Both the position numbers and the translations under genes were made by a program. 64,000 nucleotides of DNA from Ifrita kowaldi (Eukaryota > Chordata > Aves > Passeriformes > Cinclosomatidae). The notes beneath the pieces were generated by a model. That model had not been told where the DNA came from. It saw only the letters and a program-made list of their open reading frames with translations, and made no database searches. Positions 14,061-27,000 of the stretch are shown here, one piece after another. How positions within the stretch are numbered: position 1 is the stretch's first letter; each line of letters starts with the position of its first letter. The stretch spans positions 620,001 to 684,000 of the forward strand of contig VZRS01010750.1 in the NCBI GenBank assembly GCA_013398055.1. The letters run 5' to 3'.

Positions 14061-16860
14061 CTGTAAATATTATACATCCACCTTGGTAAGTCCCTTCCAC
14101 TTTCTCTGAGATTTTTCTTTGCAATCAAAATTTCCCAAATGACTCCTATTCCTGTAACATGGATTTTTTTTGCATTGACCGCTGTCCTAGAAATAAACTA
14201 GAAGGGCTGAGATGGTGCACCCCATTAATAGGGTTCAACAGCTTCTGTGAATCAGTTGATTTCTCTGAGTCAGAAGCTGGGCGCTTCTCAGCAGCTGGTT
14301 GTTATGTATAGCACCTATATATGGTGCCTAAGCTAAAGACAGTTCAGGTATGTCTTCTGTAAAGCAATCATATTTCATAGCTGATATTTAAGCTTCACCT
14401 GTATCCTCTCCCATTATTAGTGATCAGTAGGAGGAGGGTAGTGAGACAGTGACACAGTTTTAGGAGTTCTCCTTCTCACAGATCAGATCACATTCAGACC
14501 TCTTCTTCTCTTTTGAAATTTTTCTCTCAGGAAGCCCAGCATGACTGCTGAGTGACTCTGAATTTCCACTCTGGTAACTGAGAACATTGACTGCTGTGTT
14601 CCATCCATTCTCCCTCTGCTTTTATGAGAGGAAACAGCAACACTGTGTAGCCTCTGTTATTTACACAAGTTGGGCTGGGTTTTTTTTCTCCAGAATAAAT
14701 TATATTAACACAACACCTGTTAATTCAGCTACACTTTTGAAGGGAAAGAAGTAGATTTGCCATTTATACATAGACATATGCATTGTCCAAAACAATCACT
14801 TCCTCAAGTCTCTTTCAAGTTGGCATTACAATTAACTAAAAAATTGTCTGTCTTGAAGAAGGGACGGAAGTTATCCAAATAGAGCAAACAAGTAGCTTTC
14901 AGTGTCAGTGTAGCCAATGACACCCTGCTGATTCACATGTCAAGGGGGAAGCCTTCCACTGGGATTCTTTGATGTCTTTTAAAGACAGCAGACTTCCCTT
15001 TGGCGAGGTCCTTAAAAGGGCTTCTTTTCTCTACAAGGATTTCTATTTCTTCACAGAATTTTTAAGAGCATTTTAAGACTGTGAGACTTCTGTCCTTTCA
15101 TTAAATTTGGTAGAAATTGGTCAGACAAACATTAAGGCACTAAGGTAGCTGTATTCATATGCCTTCACAAATATAATAGACATACATGTATATGTCTGTT
15201 ACCATATTAAGTCTTATTTCCTTAAGCAAGGAAAATAAAGATATCTTCACAGAAAAATGAAAAAAAAAAAAGCCCCACGAATAACACTCATCCTCAGTGC
15301 TTTCATTATAAATGTTTTTTTCAAACAATAATTAGAGAGAAATTATTAAAAATTCATATGAGCAGACTATCAACCAACTACTAACAGACATGGCTTACAA
15401 CTAATGTATAAAACTCCATCAAAAAGAAAAAAAAGGAAGAAAAGCAAGGTAAATCACCACCCTTTATTTATGTTATTCATACTCTTCCAATTATGAAAAT
15501 CCATTTCAAGGATGATGATCCCAGCAGGATTTCAAAGGGTCTGTGTCAACACTTCCAGTTGTTCCAGCCCTCCCTAACAAACACATACAGTCTCAATTAA
15601 GAAATGTTCCTTACAATCACCCCCACTTTCAGCTCCCCACCCAGCTGAAGAAGACACCAGGCAGTAATATCCTCCTCCACCTCCATGACCAAGGACAATA
15701 TAGGATAGGCCATGGCACCACCTGTGCCTGCAATCAAACTCATACTTCTATCTCCGTCCACGAGGCAAGTATTAAAAATAACTTCAAACATTGACAGCTC
15801 TAAGTCAAAAATTCATAGGAGGCTTTTTAAGCTGGCTGTGTTCACTCACTGATTTCCAGTCTTCTCTGTGCCTGTGCAAATAAGCAGCCCATCACACCCA
15901 GTCACCACCACATCTTCCCCAGCACCTGCTTGTTGCCCCAACCTTTTGCCACTGGTACCTTGGGACCACCCACCTTAGTCAATGGAGACTGTGGGTGGTG
16001 ACATCCATAGGAACCAGACCTACTGCTGCACAGGGCTGAAAGGTTAGCTTCTTCTCTGTGTAAAATGGAAAAAGCTGAAGGTCCTGAAGCCCATTCCAGT
16101 AGTAAAACTTAAACGGATGTACAAACCGATATAGGGGAATCACTGCAATTGTGTACTGTGGACGCTGTCAGATCCACTTAAACCCAGCTTGCATCTTTTT
16201 GTTTGTACTGATATCTATCAATCCAACCCAAGATTCAGTCAATGTGAAAGAATATTTGCAGGTAGATTTCCACAGTGTGACTCAAAATTGGCTTGGTTAA
16301 ACTCAGGTAGGCTAGAACAGGCATAAATTACTAGTATGATCTTTCCAACTGCCAGAGTAAAAAAATTATATATTCTAAAGAATACTAATCATCTGAAAGA
16401 ATTCTAAAATTATTCTAAGTGAAAATTATCATCTCTATGGGAGATGAAAGTTATAGAGGCAAGCTTCATTAAAATGCATAATTAGGTACAGGAAATACAA
16501 AAGACTGATCATAAAGCAGCACAAACTAAAGCCCTGAACTACTGAAAGTATTCCTGGAGGATTATCCCAGAGTCTTAAAAAGGTGATTTGGATTTGATCA
16601 AGAGATTTTAAACCCGTGAAGAAAATGAGTAAAATTTAGTCTGCAGTTATGCCAGTGGGAGCTTGGTAACTTAAGTGTTGTAAGAAATGTTCTACATTTA
16701 TAATGTAATACAGGGAAATTTGCACATTGGCATTCAGGATGAAAGAAGTACATATCAAATTTAACTTATATTTATCTGTTTTTCTGTAATTTTATAGCGT
16801 GAAGGATGTTTTCTTTCCAACCTTCCTTCTATCCATCAGCTCCCTCCCCCTCAAGTCAAT
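14061..16860. other. Intergenic, nothing recognised
   Basis: AT-rich, without long open frames on either strand. The overlapping short frames at 15543-15794 show no family signature. No RNA gene seen. Confidence 0.5.
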
Positions 16861-16865
16861 ACCAA

Positions 16866-18005
16866 AATTTCACAAAATCACAGAATGTTCAGATGGGAAA
16901 GGACCACAATGGGTCATCTGGTCCAACCTCCCTGCTCAACCAGGGCCATCCCAGAGCACATGGCACAGGATTGTGCCCAGAGGGTTCTTGAATATCTCCT
17001 TTGAGGGAGAGTCCACAGCCTCTCCGGACAACCTGTTCCAGTGCACCTGAACAGTAAAGAAGTTCTTCCTCGTGTTCAGGTGGAACTTCCTGTGCATCAG
17101 TTTCTGCCCATTGCCTCTTGTGCTATTGCTTGGCACCACTGAGAAGAGCCTGGCTCCATCCTCTTGACACCCTCCCTTCAGAGACTGACAGACATTGATG
17201 AAGTCCCCTCTCAGTTGTCTCTTCTTGAGGCTGAACAGGCCCAGCTCCCTCAGCCTTTCCTCATAAGAGAAATGCTGCAGTCCCCCCATCATCTTTGTAG
17301 CCCTCCTCTGGACCCACCCCAGGAGCTCCATGTCTCTCTTGTACCGAGGAGCCCAGAACTGGACACAGCTTTCCAGATGTGGCTTCATTAGGGCTGAGCA
17401 GAGGGACAGGATCACCTCCCTCAACCTGCTGGCAATGCTCTTCCTAATGCACCCCAGGATACCTTTGTCTTTCTTGGCCACAAGGACACAGTGCTGGCTC
17501 ATGGACAGTTTGTTGTCCTCCAGGTCCTCCTCTGCAGAACTGGTCTCCAGCAGGTTGGCCCCCAGCCTGTACTGGCTCCTGGGGTTATTCCTCCCCGGGT
17601 GAAGGACCCCACACTTGCCTTCATTGAGCTTCAGGTGGTTCTCCTCTGCCCATCTCTCCAACCTGTCAAGGTCCTTCTGAAGGGCTGCACAGCCCCCTGG
17701 GGTATTGGTCATTCCTCCCAGCTTTGTGTTGTTGGAGAACTTGCTGAGGAGGCCTCTGCCCCTTCATCCAAGTTGTTGATGAAAAGTTAAACAATACTGG
17801 GCCCAGTACTGAAACTTGGGGGACACCACCAGTGGCAGGCCTCCAACTAGGCCCTGTGCCACTGATTACAGCCCTCTGGGATCTGCTGTTCAGCCAGTTC
17901 TCAAACCACCTGTCTGTCCACCCATCCAGTCCGCACTTCCTGAGTTTGCCTATGAGGATGTTGTGACAGTGTCAAAAGTCTTGCTGAAGTTGAGGTGGAC
18001 ACTCA
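16866..18005 (-). mobile_element. CR1 LINE, 5'-truncated, minus strand
   Basis: The minus-strand open frame 17712-16936 (258 codons) is the C-terminal half of CR1 ORF2. It contains the recognisable blocks LDRLERWAEENHLK, VQFWAPRYKRDMELL, RRATKMM and YEERLRELGLFSLKKRQL. RT sequence continues upstream in other frames to about 18005 (FSKTFDTV). The element's 3' end lies at the left, where the repeated CACAGAATG-type CR1 tail occurs (about 16868-16885). The RT catalytic motif FADD reads FSNN here (17728-17739), so the copy is dead. Truncation at the 5' end is the normal outcome of CR1 insertion. Confidence 0.9.
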
Positions 18006-18009
18006 CAGT

Positions 18010-19750
18010 ATTCCCACAAAATGTTGCACAGTCTCTGTCACAGCCCATAAATCCTTGCAAAGCACGTGCACATCTGCACTGAGCTCTGAGAGCACACACT
18101 TGGATGTAACAGGACTGCCCATTCACAGTGTTAGACTGGATAGAGAGATGCTGTAATTGATTTAGTTTTTTTTCCTTATACTCAGCCAAGAGATGTTCAC
18201 TCTGCCAGTTGTTTAATATTCTGTCTTAATGAGAATATTTCTATTTTTCACTAAAAGTGAGCAATTTCAACCTGCTGCAGAGTTATCCTTTTCTATTACA
18301 TACATATATTAGGTCTAATTTGCAAGTATATATAAAAATTCTTTGGGGATGAAAATCGTGCTTATCTTAAACTACATCATACACTCCACATACAATATTT
18401 TTCTAAGAACTGGTGTGTACTTTCCTACCCATCATTTATTAATAGGCTTACCATCTGTATTCATCTTTAAATTCCAGCAATTAATATTCTCAAGCCTGGA
18501 AACACTGTGCATACAGCTTTCATAATGTGCAAAATCTGATATGCAATTCATTTTACACTGAGGAATTTAACCCAATACCAAAGAGATTGTAAGAACAGAT
18601 TTGTTGCAAAGACTTAAAATAAATTGATTTAGTTGGATGAGACAACTTTCACAGGCATTCATTTAAACACTAAACTTCACTAGCTGCACAGAGTTAACAA
18701 ATGTGCTACAAAGCTCAACTCCCACACAAGCTGACTCACACAAGATAACAAAACTATTAGTTCTTGAAAGAACTCTATATTTTTCTTTATTGTTCCAATG
18801 ACTTCCCCAGTTTTGAGGGGCACAATTTCAGAAGCGTACACTATAAAAGAAGAGATGTTTGGAGATGGATGGGTGACCAGGTTATAAATGAAGGAAAATA
18901 GCCCTGGTGACAAGTAGTTTATGTCACCACCCCAGCTGCAAAATTTATCCGAAACTCAGTAATTTATCCAGCTGTATCCATTACTTTTCCCACCAGCTAA
19001 CATCCAATCCAAAGCAAGCACAACCACTGCTGTTCAGTTCCTTCTTTTCACTGCATCCCTCTCATCTATCCTTTTTTTTTGTTGCTGTCATTTAATAACT
19101 TGTGCCACATGTCCTCAGTTAATTTGCCCATACTACTCATTTGTGGGTCTAAGTGCCATTTCATGTCACTCACACACTTTCTTACAATACTTTTTAATCT
19201 CAGTTTCTCCAGAGTGAAGGAGCTTTTTTTTCTGATGGATCTATACAGACCTGTCAAATGCAAATCTGAAGCCAATGGCTTGTAAATGTCAAATTTAGAT
19301 CAGATATATCTTTGTTTTAATTTTGATTTGTTTCCATTTTTATTGATATTCTCAGCAAGAGGCCTTACAGTTATTCCTAGGAACATTATTTCTTTTCTTT
19401 GTGTAATATATCTGAATGTATTTTTACTAAAAGGAGTTACTTGCAAAGCAGGTAACACAAACACAGCCTTGTGTTTTCTTTCTATTTTGTCTGAATTGGG
19501 TCCAAATATAGATAAGTAACAAAAACAAAATAACAAAATCCCTGAGTGATCTTGTCTTTTAGGCTGTGTCCAAGCTGGGGCACCTTGGAGCACTTCCAGT
19601 CTCCTTGCGCTGTAATAAGCAGAAATTTGGACTTGGGCAAAAGGCAGGCACGCACACCAGCTCCTTCACGCTGACATTCCCCGTTTTCCCTGGAGCAAAA
19701 GCCGGAATACATGAGTCAGATCTACCCATGACCTGAACCTTCAGGGGACT
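18010..19750. other. Intergenic, nothing recognised
   Basis: AT-rich spacer between two CR1 insertions. Short open frames on both strands look random and no RNA gene was seen. Confidence 0.5.
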
Positions 19751-19863
19751 GTGACTTCAGGGGTGTTGCTGTACCACGTGCACCAATTCATTTATACACA
19801 GCATTAGAAAAAGAAACAAAATTACTGGACCAGATGAGATATTCCCCCTTGTCCTACCACTAC

Positions 19864-21290
19864 ATGCTCTTGTAAAAAGTCCCTCCCTGTCTTTCTTGAC
19901 CCTACAGCCCAGGACACAATTGCCTTTCTGGGCTGCAAGGGCACACTGCCAGGTCATATCCAGCCTCTCACCCACCAGCACCCCCAAGTCCTTCTCAAGC
20001 AGGGCTGCTCTCCATATGTTCATCCCCAGCACCTTGCTCTTAGTCTTGTTAAGCCTCATGAGATTCCCTTAGGCCCACTTCTAGGGCTTGTCCAGGTCCC
20101 TCTGGACGGCATCCCCTCCTTCTGGTGTCTACCACACCACTCAGCTTGGTGTCATCTGCAAATTTGCTGAGGCTGCACTCGATCCCTTTATCTATGTCAT
20201 TAATAATGATATTAAATAACACTTTTCCTAATATGGTCTCCTGAGGGTCACCACCTGTCACTGATATCCACTGGAATTCGAGCTGTTGACCACTACCCTT
20301 TGACTGTTCAATCACTTCCTCATTCACCAGAGTCCACCCATCAAAGCCATCCCTCTGCAATTCTGAGAGAAGGATATTGTGGGGGGCTGTGTCAAATGTT
20401 TTACAGAAGTCCAGATAAATGACAGCTGAAACCCTCCCCTTGTACACTGAGGTAATCACCCCATCATACAAGGCCACTAGTTTGGTCAGGCAGGACTTGC
20501 CCTTGGTGAAGCCATGCTGGATGTCTCCAGTCACCTCCCTGCTCTCAGTGTGCCTTAGCACAACTTCTAAGAGGATNATGCTCTTGTAAAAAGTCCCTCC
20601 CTGTCTTTCTTGACCCTACAGCCCAGGACACAATTGCCTTTCTGGGCTGCAAGGGCACACTGCCAGGTCATATCCAGCCTCTCACCCACCAGCACCCCCA
20701 AGTCCTTCTCAAGCAGGGCTGCTCTCCATATGTTCATCCCCAGCACCTTGCTCTTAGTCTTGTTAAGCCTCATGAGATTCCCTTAGGCCCACTTCTAGGG
20801 CTTGTCCAGGTCCCTCTGGACGGCATCCCCTCCTTCTGGTGTCTACCACACCACTCAGCTTGGTGTCATCTGCAAATTTGCTGAGGCTGCACTCGATCCC
20901 TTTATCTATGTCATTAATAATGATATTAAATAACACTTTTCCTAATATGGTCTCCTGAGGGTCACCACCTGTCACTGATATCCACTGGAATTCGAGCTGT
21001 TGACCACTACCCTTTGACTGTTCAATCACTTCCTCATTCACCAGAGTCCACCCATCAAAGCCATCCCTCTGCAATTCTGAGAGAAGGATATTGTGGGGGG
21101 CTGTGTCAAATGTTTTACAGAAGTCCAGATAAATGACAGCTGAAACCCTCCCCTTGTACACTGAGGTAATCACCCCATCATACAAGGCCACTAGTTTGGT
21201 CAGGCAGGACTTGCCCTTGGTGAAGCCATGCTGGATGTCTCCAGTCACCTCCCTGCTCTCAGTGTGCCTTAGCACAACTTCTAAGAGGAT
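19864..21290. repeat. 713-bp direct duplication flanking a single N
   Basis: Positions 19864-20576 and 20578-21290 look identical base for base, offset by 714, with one undetermined base at 20577 between them. The minus-strand proteins are also identical. Perfect identity is out of keeping with the age of the CR1 copy that it lies in. A wrongly closed gap, in which the two contig ends overlap, is the simplest explanation. Confidence 0.9.
20577..20577. other. Undetermined base, collapsed assembly gap
   Basis: This is the only N in the window. It stands exactly at the border between two identical 713-bp units, so it marks a contig join and not a sequencing ambiguity. Confidence 0.9.
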
Positions 21291-21505
21291 CTGTCCCATG
21301 AAATTCTTCACTGTGAGTGTGGTGAGACTGTTGAGAGAAGCTGTGGACACGCCATCCCTGAAAGTGTTGAAGGCCAGGTTGGATGGGGCTCTGAGTAACC
21401 TCGTCTAGTGGAAGGTGTCCCTGCCCATGTCAGGGGGGTTGCAAACAGATAACTTCAAGGTCCCTTCCAACCCAAACCATTCGATGATTCTGTGATTCTA
21501 TGGAT
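21291..21505 (+). mobile_element. CR1 LINE 3' end, plus strand
   Basis: Plus-strand sequence encodes the ORF2 terminus (FFTVSVV, then LREAVDTPSLKVLKARLDGA, stop at 21406). It continues with the CR1 3' untranslated region (GGTCCCTTCCAACCC) and ends in the family's terminal octamer repeat (GATTCTGTGATTCTATGG, about 21486-21503). It abuts the minus-strand RT segment with no spacer. Together they look like one insertion whose 5' part is inverted. Confidence 0.85.
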
Positions 21506-22804
21506 TAAGTTTTGTATTTCACCAAGAAAGTCAGGAACACCAAAGAGCAGTCCAGAACAAAAATTATTATAAGAGAAAGCCTGCTGTTTTCATGAAAGGA
21601 AGGACAAAAAACTTTGCTCAAGTAAAAGTTTGTGGGAAACTGTAAGAGAGGGGACTGGAAAGAGGGCTCCAGAAGACAGATGGGCAGAGGAAACAAAGTG
21701 CCAATCAGGTACAGAAAGATTATATGTTTGAAATGTATAAAGAAGGAAAGGATGAAAGAAAGAGAAGACTGAGTGTCTGAGTTTTGATTAAGATTAAATT
21801 TGAGTTTAGATAGTGATGTGGATTGCTCAAGTCTGGCTATGGGAAAAATACAGAAGGGGAAGGAGGGAATGGAGCAGGTTTTTTGATCCATCCTGCCACC
21901 AAGAATGGGAATTCCTGGATCAGTCTTGAAGAGGATGAAGAGAAACAAACAAAAGTCTGCACTGATCTGTACATTGATATGTAGAAATAAGATTAACTGC
22001 AGCTACCACTTGATCTATTGATTAGATGCCACAAGATGATGAACTGCCAGCTAATGGCAAGCTATTACCCAATTCAGTCTAGGAGCAGTAGAGTAAATCA
22101 ATACATAGCAGATATCTGACTTTTATTGCTGGTTTGCAGGGAGGAAAACCTGTAAGTTGCTACATTCTTTCAGGTATGTACAATACAGATAAGCACCTCT
22201 GAACTACGTTTGGCTCTTAGATTTCATAGGATAATTAAATGTTTTTTCTTCAGTGGATTGACTGTATCATCATTATTGCAGCCTTAATCCCAGAAGTATC
22301 ACCAACTTCATTGTTCAAGCTACAAAATGGATTTCTACCTCAGAAGTAAAAGGAGGAAAGTCTCTATAGGAGATGCAGATAATACCTGGAACCTTTCCAT
22401 TACTGGAACAGCCAGCTTAAGTCAACTGTGGAATTCTCATTAAAATTCTGGAGTATGGCTTTCATCCTGTCCCTTATGCAGAGATTAGACCTTCTTGCCC
22501 TTTAAATCTAATGAATTTTGACAAGGTTTATTATATTATTTCTAGAAGGTGGAAGAAGAATATTTTTGCAAATGTCACTTTGAATATTTGGAGGGTTATA
22601 GTGCTCTCAAGTTGAAAACCCAAATTGTAGGATCAGCAATATCAGTGACCAGATGTCATATACTTCAGTGCTGGGGATGAGTACGATATTAGTGTCTCTC
22701 CAGATTTAAAAACTCCTTGAGATGAGTTTTATTAAAGTTTTAAAAGGGAAGATATCAGTTCCAAATGCTATTATTTCAAATTAACATGTTTCTTTGAAAT
22801 AAAC
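21506..22804. other. Intergenic, nothing recognised
   Basis: AT-rich. The minus-strand open frame 21948-21505 (147 codons) is rich in Phe, Leu, Ser and Ile from an A/G-rich plus strand and has no recognisable domain, so I leave it uncalled. Confidence 0.5.
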
Positions 22805-23200
22805 AATGGAAAAACATGGACGCACTGCAGCAAGACCAATGAAGGGCCATCAATATGACTGGGAGCTGGTATAAAGACAGCTGGATTTGTTCTACCTGCA
22901 GACAAAGGCTCCATGGAGCATCATACTGCTGTCTTCAGCTACCTGATGGAGGAGTACTGACAAGATAGAGTCACTCTCTTCTCAGAGGTGAACAGTGATT
23001 CAACCAGAGGCAACAGGCACAAGCTGAAACATGCAAAACTTCCATTACAGGTGAGAAAAATGTCTTTCACTGGAAGGGTGGTCAAGCATTGGACCAGGTA
23101 GCCCTAAGTTATGGATCCTCTGTATTTGGAGCTGTTCGCAATTTGAGTGTATATGACTCCGAGTCATTTGATCTAATTGGACTTGATGTCCACAAACTAA
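22805..23200 (+). mobile_element. Old CR1-type LINE 3' fragment, plus strand
   Basis: It matches 13650-13990 in the same orientation: both share ACATGGACAC-type sequence, an AGGGC-GTCAATA block, CAGCTACCTGA, the CTCTTCTCAGA-GTGAACAG block and TATGGATCCTC-TTTGGAGCTGTTC. It is therefore a second copy of the same old CR1 subfamily and contains the C-terminal ORF2 region. It is too decayed to keep an open frame. Confidence 0.65.
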
Positions 23201-23289
23201 ACTATTTTGAGCCTGCTGACACTGTGTACACAGACTTCTGTAGTAAGCAAATCTAGCAATTCCCTGTCTTTGAAGTAAAAAGAGTACTG

Positions 23290-23560
23290 TTTTATGTTTT
23301 AAACCAGCCCCCTACTGGCTTCACCAAGCTCCCCATATTTCTAATACCAAGAAATTTGCTAAAAAGCCGCTCTGCGTTCATCTTATCCAGTATCTCCACA
23401 ATTTCCAAAAGCTTAATCATACCCCCCACCTCAACCTTCTTGTCTCCTGTTTGAAGTGTATCAGCCTTTACAGTTTCTCCTCATAAGGAAACTACTCCGT
23501 CCTCTTAGTCATTTTAACTGTCTTTGTACCTTCTCCACACTGTCTTTGATACGCAGAAAA
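23290..23560 (-). repeat. Possible ancient L3/CR1-like LINE fragment
   Basis: The plus strand contains CAGTTTCTCCTCATAAGGAA and CCTCTTAGTCATTTTAACTG followed by TACCTTCTCCAC. This arrangement is typical of the minus strand of ancient L3/CR1-type LINE 3' regions. Borders are unclear and no protein frame survives. Confidence 0.45.
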
Positions 23561-23688
23561 CAGAATGGCATTCAGAATCCCCTGACTTATTCGGAATACC
23601 CTTTCTGATGATTTCCAACATTCTGTCAGCTATTTTTGCTGCTTCACATCAATAAAAAATTATATTTGGTTTAGTCATGAAATTAAAA

Positions 23689-23745
23689 ATTATTAATCCC
23701 ATTAATAATTATTAATCCCATTAATAAATATTAATTATTAATCAT
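23689..23745. repeat. AT-rich tandem repeat, 19-bp unit
   Basis: The unit ATTATTAATCCCATTAATA occurs twice without change (23689-23707, 23708-23726) and then decays. Confidence 0.85.
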
Positions 23746-23805
23746 GCCATTTATTAGTCTTTCTGAGTTACACTGTGAGCTTATTTATTTACCTCAGCCT
23801 CAGTC

Positions 23806-24062
23806 ATAAATTCATTGAATGGTTTGGATTGGAAAGGACCTTAAAGCTCACCTAGTTCCACCCCTTCTGCCATGGGCAGGGACACCTTCCACTAGACCAG
23901 GTTCCTCAGAGTTCCATCCAGCCTGCCCTTGAACACCTCCAGGGATGGGGCATCCACAACTTTTCTGGGCAACCTGTTCTGGTGCCTCACTACCCTCACA
24001 GTAAATAATTTCTTCCTAATATCTAATCTAAGACTACCCTCTCAGTTTTGATGCCATTAAAT
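23806..24062 (-). mobile_element. CR1 LINE 3' fragment, minus strand
   Basis: Reading the minus strand gives the CR1 3' region. The plus strand begins with the complement of the CR1 tail (CATTGAATGGTTTGG, then GGAAAGGACC). It continues with the complement of the ORF2 end (GAACACCTCCAGGGATGGGG, then GGGCAACCTGTTC). The copy is 5'-truncated at about 24062. It is a short insertion with no coding capacity. Confidence 0.88.
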
Positions 24063-27000
24063 AGTGTCATGTTTTGTGTAAGTTTACAAGTTTCTTAAGA
24101 CAATGAGCATGTTTTCTATTTTATTGAGATATGCTCATGATACTCGAGAATCCTGCAGGCCTGATAGGAAGGAATGAGAATACCATGTATACTATTTAAA
24201 TGTGAATTTCTGCACTTTGGGGCTAACAACAAGAAATTTTGTTACCAGTTGGTTTAGTAATACCCAGAGATTAAAAAAAATAGGGTTTTTTAACTGATTA
24301 TATGGTTGATCCTAAGCAAAGGTGTCAACACTGGAGGTGATTTTGGTATGACAAAACATGCAATTTAGGATTAACTGGGTAATGCAAAGAGAGGATTGTC
24401 ATTACTGCCATTGGCAGTACTGCCAACAGTAAATTCTAAATTGGAATGCTGCGCATCAGCTCGGTGACCAATTTCCATCAAAAAAAAGGGAAAAATGCTG
24501 GGATGGTCTAAAAGAACTACTGGGGGGGAGGAGAGGGGAGGAGGAAGAGTCAAAGAGCTCAGGTTATTAACTCAGCAAAACAAAATCTCAAGTGAGATAC
24601 AGTGTCTCTCTAGGAATGCAAAAGGAGCAACATCAGGGCTGCAAAGAGCTATATAAATCAAAGCAAAACACCAACACAAATGGCCATGAATAAATTTACA
24701 TCAGAAATTGAAGACCAGAACCAGAAGAAAGGGGGTTGTGGGTTGCTACAGGAGGATTTAATGCTCAGTCAGTTATTAAAAATTGCTCAGTCTCTCCTAG
24801 ATCGTGCAGGCTTACTTGAATGGTTCCCAAGAGCAACCACCTTTTCCAGCTGGGGACAGCCTAGCACCTTGTCCCTTTAGTCTATCGCAACAACCAAACC
24901 TTTACTCTGTTTAGCAACCAAACAGGTTTCTGCTGAAGGTACTGGTCTCATAAAGAGGCCTCAGCAAATAATAAACCTCTAAAATTCCAGAAACTAGATA
25001 GTGAGTGGGAAAAAACTCCCATAAGAGATTACACAAAGATACAAAAGATTCAAAACAAGATGGATATTTTTTAGCTGCAGAGATATAGATCTATTCAATT
25101 GCAAAGTTGCTGTTGTCTGTATCCGGCCTGAACTTGTTCCTCTCTTTCTGTCTCTAAAAGCAATGCTATGGAATTCTATTCAGCAACAGATCTGTTTGGT
25201 CTCAGCTGGAGAGCTTTGTTTAACTGCTTTTTAACAGCTCTTGAGAGAGTTTAGAGAGAAGGCATGTGCACACACATGCAGAAAGAGTGTTGGAAAGTGT
25301 CCTCTTGTGAAAGGACAGGAGCAGTAAGCCTGCCCACCCTGGGGAGAGCATGTGACATCTGCTCACAGGTACTGACAACCAGGACGTCATGAAGAGAGAT
25401 GCTCTCATGCAGTGATACGACTCAGGTTCTTCCTTCCAAGGAAATGAGACGGTGAACTGCTGACTGTCACTTCTCTGGAAGCTGAGAAGCCATTTACAGA
25501 GGTAAAATCAAAGATCTGGATCTAGCAGCTCTCAAACTAAAATAAAAGGTGAAGTCCTGCTTTCCTGTTATTTATTTTCATATTGCCAGCCAATTTAATT
25601 TTTCACTCAAATATTTCACATGTCAAATACGGAGAGGAGCATGAAGCTTGAACTACCCCTCTCCTCATGCCACAGTGCTTATTCTGGAAACCAAGGAGGG
25701 TCTTCAAATGTAACTTTTGTTCCTTACAGCTCCTGATGATGTTAAAAGAAGTAACACTCTGGCATTTATGGGAGAAATCAGCAATTTATTTGATCCATTT
25801 TGCTCTCCTTCTTGTTAATAATCATTGCAGCAAAATAATTTCCACTGCAAAATGGCCTCACAATTTTTCAGCCCTCTGCCTGGGTTTTTACTACATACAG
25901 CAGTCCAAAGGAGATGTGGGGAAGCAAACAGTTGCCTAACATATCAGTTAAAGTCTATGAAGTACGAACATAAACAGATCAGTCCAGATTGGAAAGCCCC
26001 ATCCTCAAATTTTTGTTTATTCAATACTGCTCCATTCACCCACTTCAACAAAAGATTACAGATAGTATGACAAATCACGATTATAGACAGGCTAAGTGCT
26101 TCAATTGCCTCTTTCCCCATGGTCTGAGCAGGAAATGATGATCACTCTCCTATGAGATTTCACAAAAATCTTTCTTATTGAGAAATAAAACGGGGTTTTG
26201 GAGAACGTGCAAACGTTCCTGTGAATCAGATAATTCTGCCTCTTGGCAACTTTTCAAAAGTTACCAATATCAGGCAGAAAGTCAAAGAGTTATGAACTGG
26301 ATGAGAGCAAGCCCTCCTAGGGAAAGAAGAGAAAAGCTTGAGGATGCATGTACGTGCCCTACAGGGAAGCTTTCAGATCAAGATCCTTTCTGACTCATTT
26401 CTGGTGTCAGCTCACTGTAAGCTAATGATCACTTTGATTTTTCAAAAGAAGCCAAAATTTCTCTCAACTAATTACTAAAGCTGCACAGCGCATATTATTA
26501 ACCACATAAAGGCCTGATTCTGTCACTAGTAGCAACCAGGCTTGCTGCTCTACCTGCATCTCATAAATGCCATGGGGGTTTCCTGCAAACTTAAAAGCCT
26601 GGTACAGACAGTGCATCTCACAGGACCTGTGTGCCTCAGTAGGATGCCCAGCCTCCAGGGAGACAAGCTCAGGTGTGGGCTCTCTGGTCACACCTTCTCA
26701 CTGCTGCAAAACTGTGACCAACACTAGTTGATAGGCCAGAAACTTAACGGAAAGCAAAATGTCAACTTTCAATTTCAAAGTTATCCTTCACCCTGTTGCC
26801 TTCAAAAGAGCTCCCAGGAGCTAGATGTATTTCTCTGAATGCTTTCAGCTGTAATTTCAATCATCAGCCCTCTTTTGCTACCCAGCATGCCTGCCCTGTG
26901 CTTCACTCAGGTGATGCAAATCCAGTGGCTGCCCACGAGGTCTTGACTTCAATTTGTGCCAGCACAGACAACTAATAACTAGTGAGAATAACATTCACAG

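Larger units (their letters stand above)
19840..21290 (-). mobile_element. CR1 LINE RT segment, minus strand, falsely duplicated
   Basis: Minus-strand frames encode CR1 reverse transcriptase: HGFTKGKSCLTKLVALYDGV, then VIYLDFCKTFDT, then the catalytic motif FADDTKL (FADD codons at 20151-20162 and again at 20865-20876). A frameshift follows the FADD motif. Further on, the block ending LGCRVKK jumps directly to the family's LFTRACS-RTRGN block, so about 75 residues are deleted. The unit appears twice only because of an assembly duplication at the N at 20577; the true element is probably one copy. It is oriented opposite to the CR1 3' end at 21291-21505, which fits a 5' inversion. Confidence 0.88.

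Noticed and set aside
16936..17712. 258-codon minus-strand frame as a cellular gene
   Set aside because: All of it matches CR1 ORF2, with the catalytic motif lost.
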